A DNA stretch of 15,352 nucleotides from an uncultured Clostridia bacterium. Lineage in GTDB: Bacteria; Bacillota_A; Clostridia; Christensenellales; Aristaeellaceae. The DNA is taken from positions 1-15,352 of the forward strand of contig CAMOGC010000019.1 of NCBI GenBank assembly GCA_946613955.1, read 5' to 3'. Of this stretch, positions 15,067 through 15,352 are shown piece by piece. The notes below the pieces were generated by a model. That model did not search any database and was not told where the DNA came from. It saw nothing but the letters and a program-made list of their open reading frames with translations. The position numbers and the translations under genes were made by a program. Every line of letters begins with the position of its first letter. Position 1 is the first letter of the stretch.

Positions 15067-15352
15067 AGCTTGGACCTCTGAATCTTTCCGCTGACCGTCT
15101 TGGGCAGCTCGTCCCGGAAAACGACGATCCGGGGATACTTATAGGGCGCGGTATGCTGCTTGACATACTGCTGGATTTCCTTTTTCAGCTCCTCGGTGCC
15201 CTCGGTGCCCTTGGTCAGCACGATGCTGGCCTTGACCACCTGGCCGCGCACCTCGTCCGGCGCGGCGCTGACGCCGCATTCCAGCACATAGGGCAGCTCC
15301 ATGATGACGCTTTCGATTTCGAACGGCCCGATCCGGTATCCGCTGGATTTGA
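15063..15352 (-). CDS. Acyl-CoA synthetase, C-terminal part only (5' end outside window)
   Basis: Only the last 95 residues and the stop are present; the frame is open to the window edge. It starts in the hinge motif [14 protein letters not shown], typical of the mobile C-terminal domain of AMP-forming acyl-CoA synthetases, followed by [20 protein letters not shown], and ends with the conserved lysine motif [13 protein letters not shown], whose lysine takes part in adenylation. The enzyme activates a carboxylic acid with ATP and CoA. The substrate (acetate, medium-chain or aryl acid) cannot be told from this fragment. It overlaps the Nudix gene by four bases and presumably drives it from a promoter outside the window. 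Confidence 0.9.
   Translation of the reverse strand, partial: KSSGYRIGPFEIESVIMELPYVLECGVSAAPDEVRGQVVKASIVLTKGTEGTEELKKEIQQYVKQHTAPYKYPRIVVFRDELPKTVSGKIQRSKL

Overview
The window looks like chromosome of a GC-rich, anaerobic Bacillota (Clostridia-type) bacterium. The evidence is strong AGGAGG ribosome-binding sites, TTG and GTG starts, sigma-A promoters with near-consensus boxes 17-18 bases apart, a lipoprotein foldase of PrsA type, a flavodiiron protein, a DUF975 membrane protein and an HMGL-family enzyme resembling Re-citrate synthase. No RNA genes, CRISPR arrays, transposases or phage genes were seen.

Layout. (1) 1-2860, minus strand: a two-gene operon with its own promoter. It encodes a truncated, membrane-anchored protein and an Hsp70-fold ATPase that ends in a glycine-rich membrane segment instead of a substrate-binding domain. 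This block is less GC-rich than the rest and is the best candidate for an undescribed system. (2) 3013-4920, minus: a cytoplasmic sugar-binding-protein-like sensor fused to a GGDEF diguanylate cyclase, divergent from purC (5126-5833, plus). The two promoters lie back to back. (3) 6055-10626, minus: a GT2 glycosyltransferase, an A-type flavodiiron protein, a DUF975 membrane protein and a PrsA/SurA-like foldase lipoprotein with an unusual coiled-coil insertion. A terminator separates the foldase from the three genes after it. (4) 10758-11438, minus: MTA/SAH nucleosidase, with a long leader carrying two 27-base direct repeats. It is divergent from (5) 11763-13157, plus, a Re-citrate-synthase-like enzyme, followed by murG (13313-14377), which ends at a strong terminator. 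(6) 14575-15352, minus: a Nudix hydrolase translationally coupled to the 3' end of an acyl-CoA synthetase gene that runs out of the window.

Most genes are housekeeping or metabolic: purine synthesis, SAM by-product salvage, citrate or branched 2-oxoacid condensation, peptidoglycan synthesis, protein folding outside the membrane, oxygen or NO detoxification, and c-di-GMP signalling. Seven genes or operons have recognisable promoters or divergent control regions, so the window reads as many short transcription units rather than one large cluster. Very long open frames on the opposite strands (for example antisense to the GGDEF gene and the foldase) are products of high GC and are not annotated.
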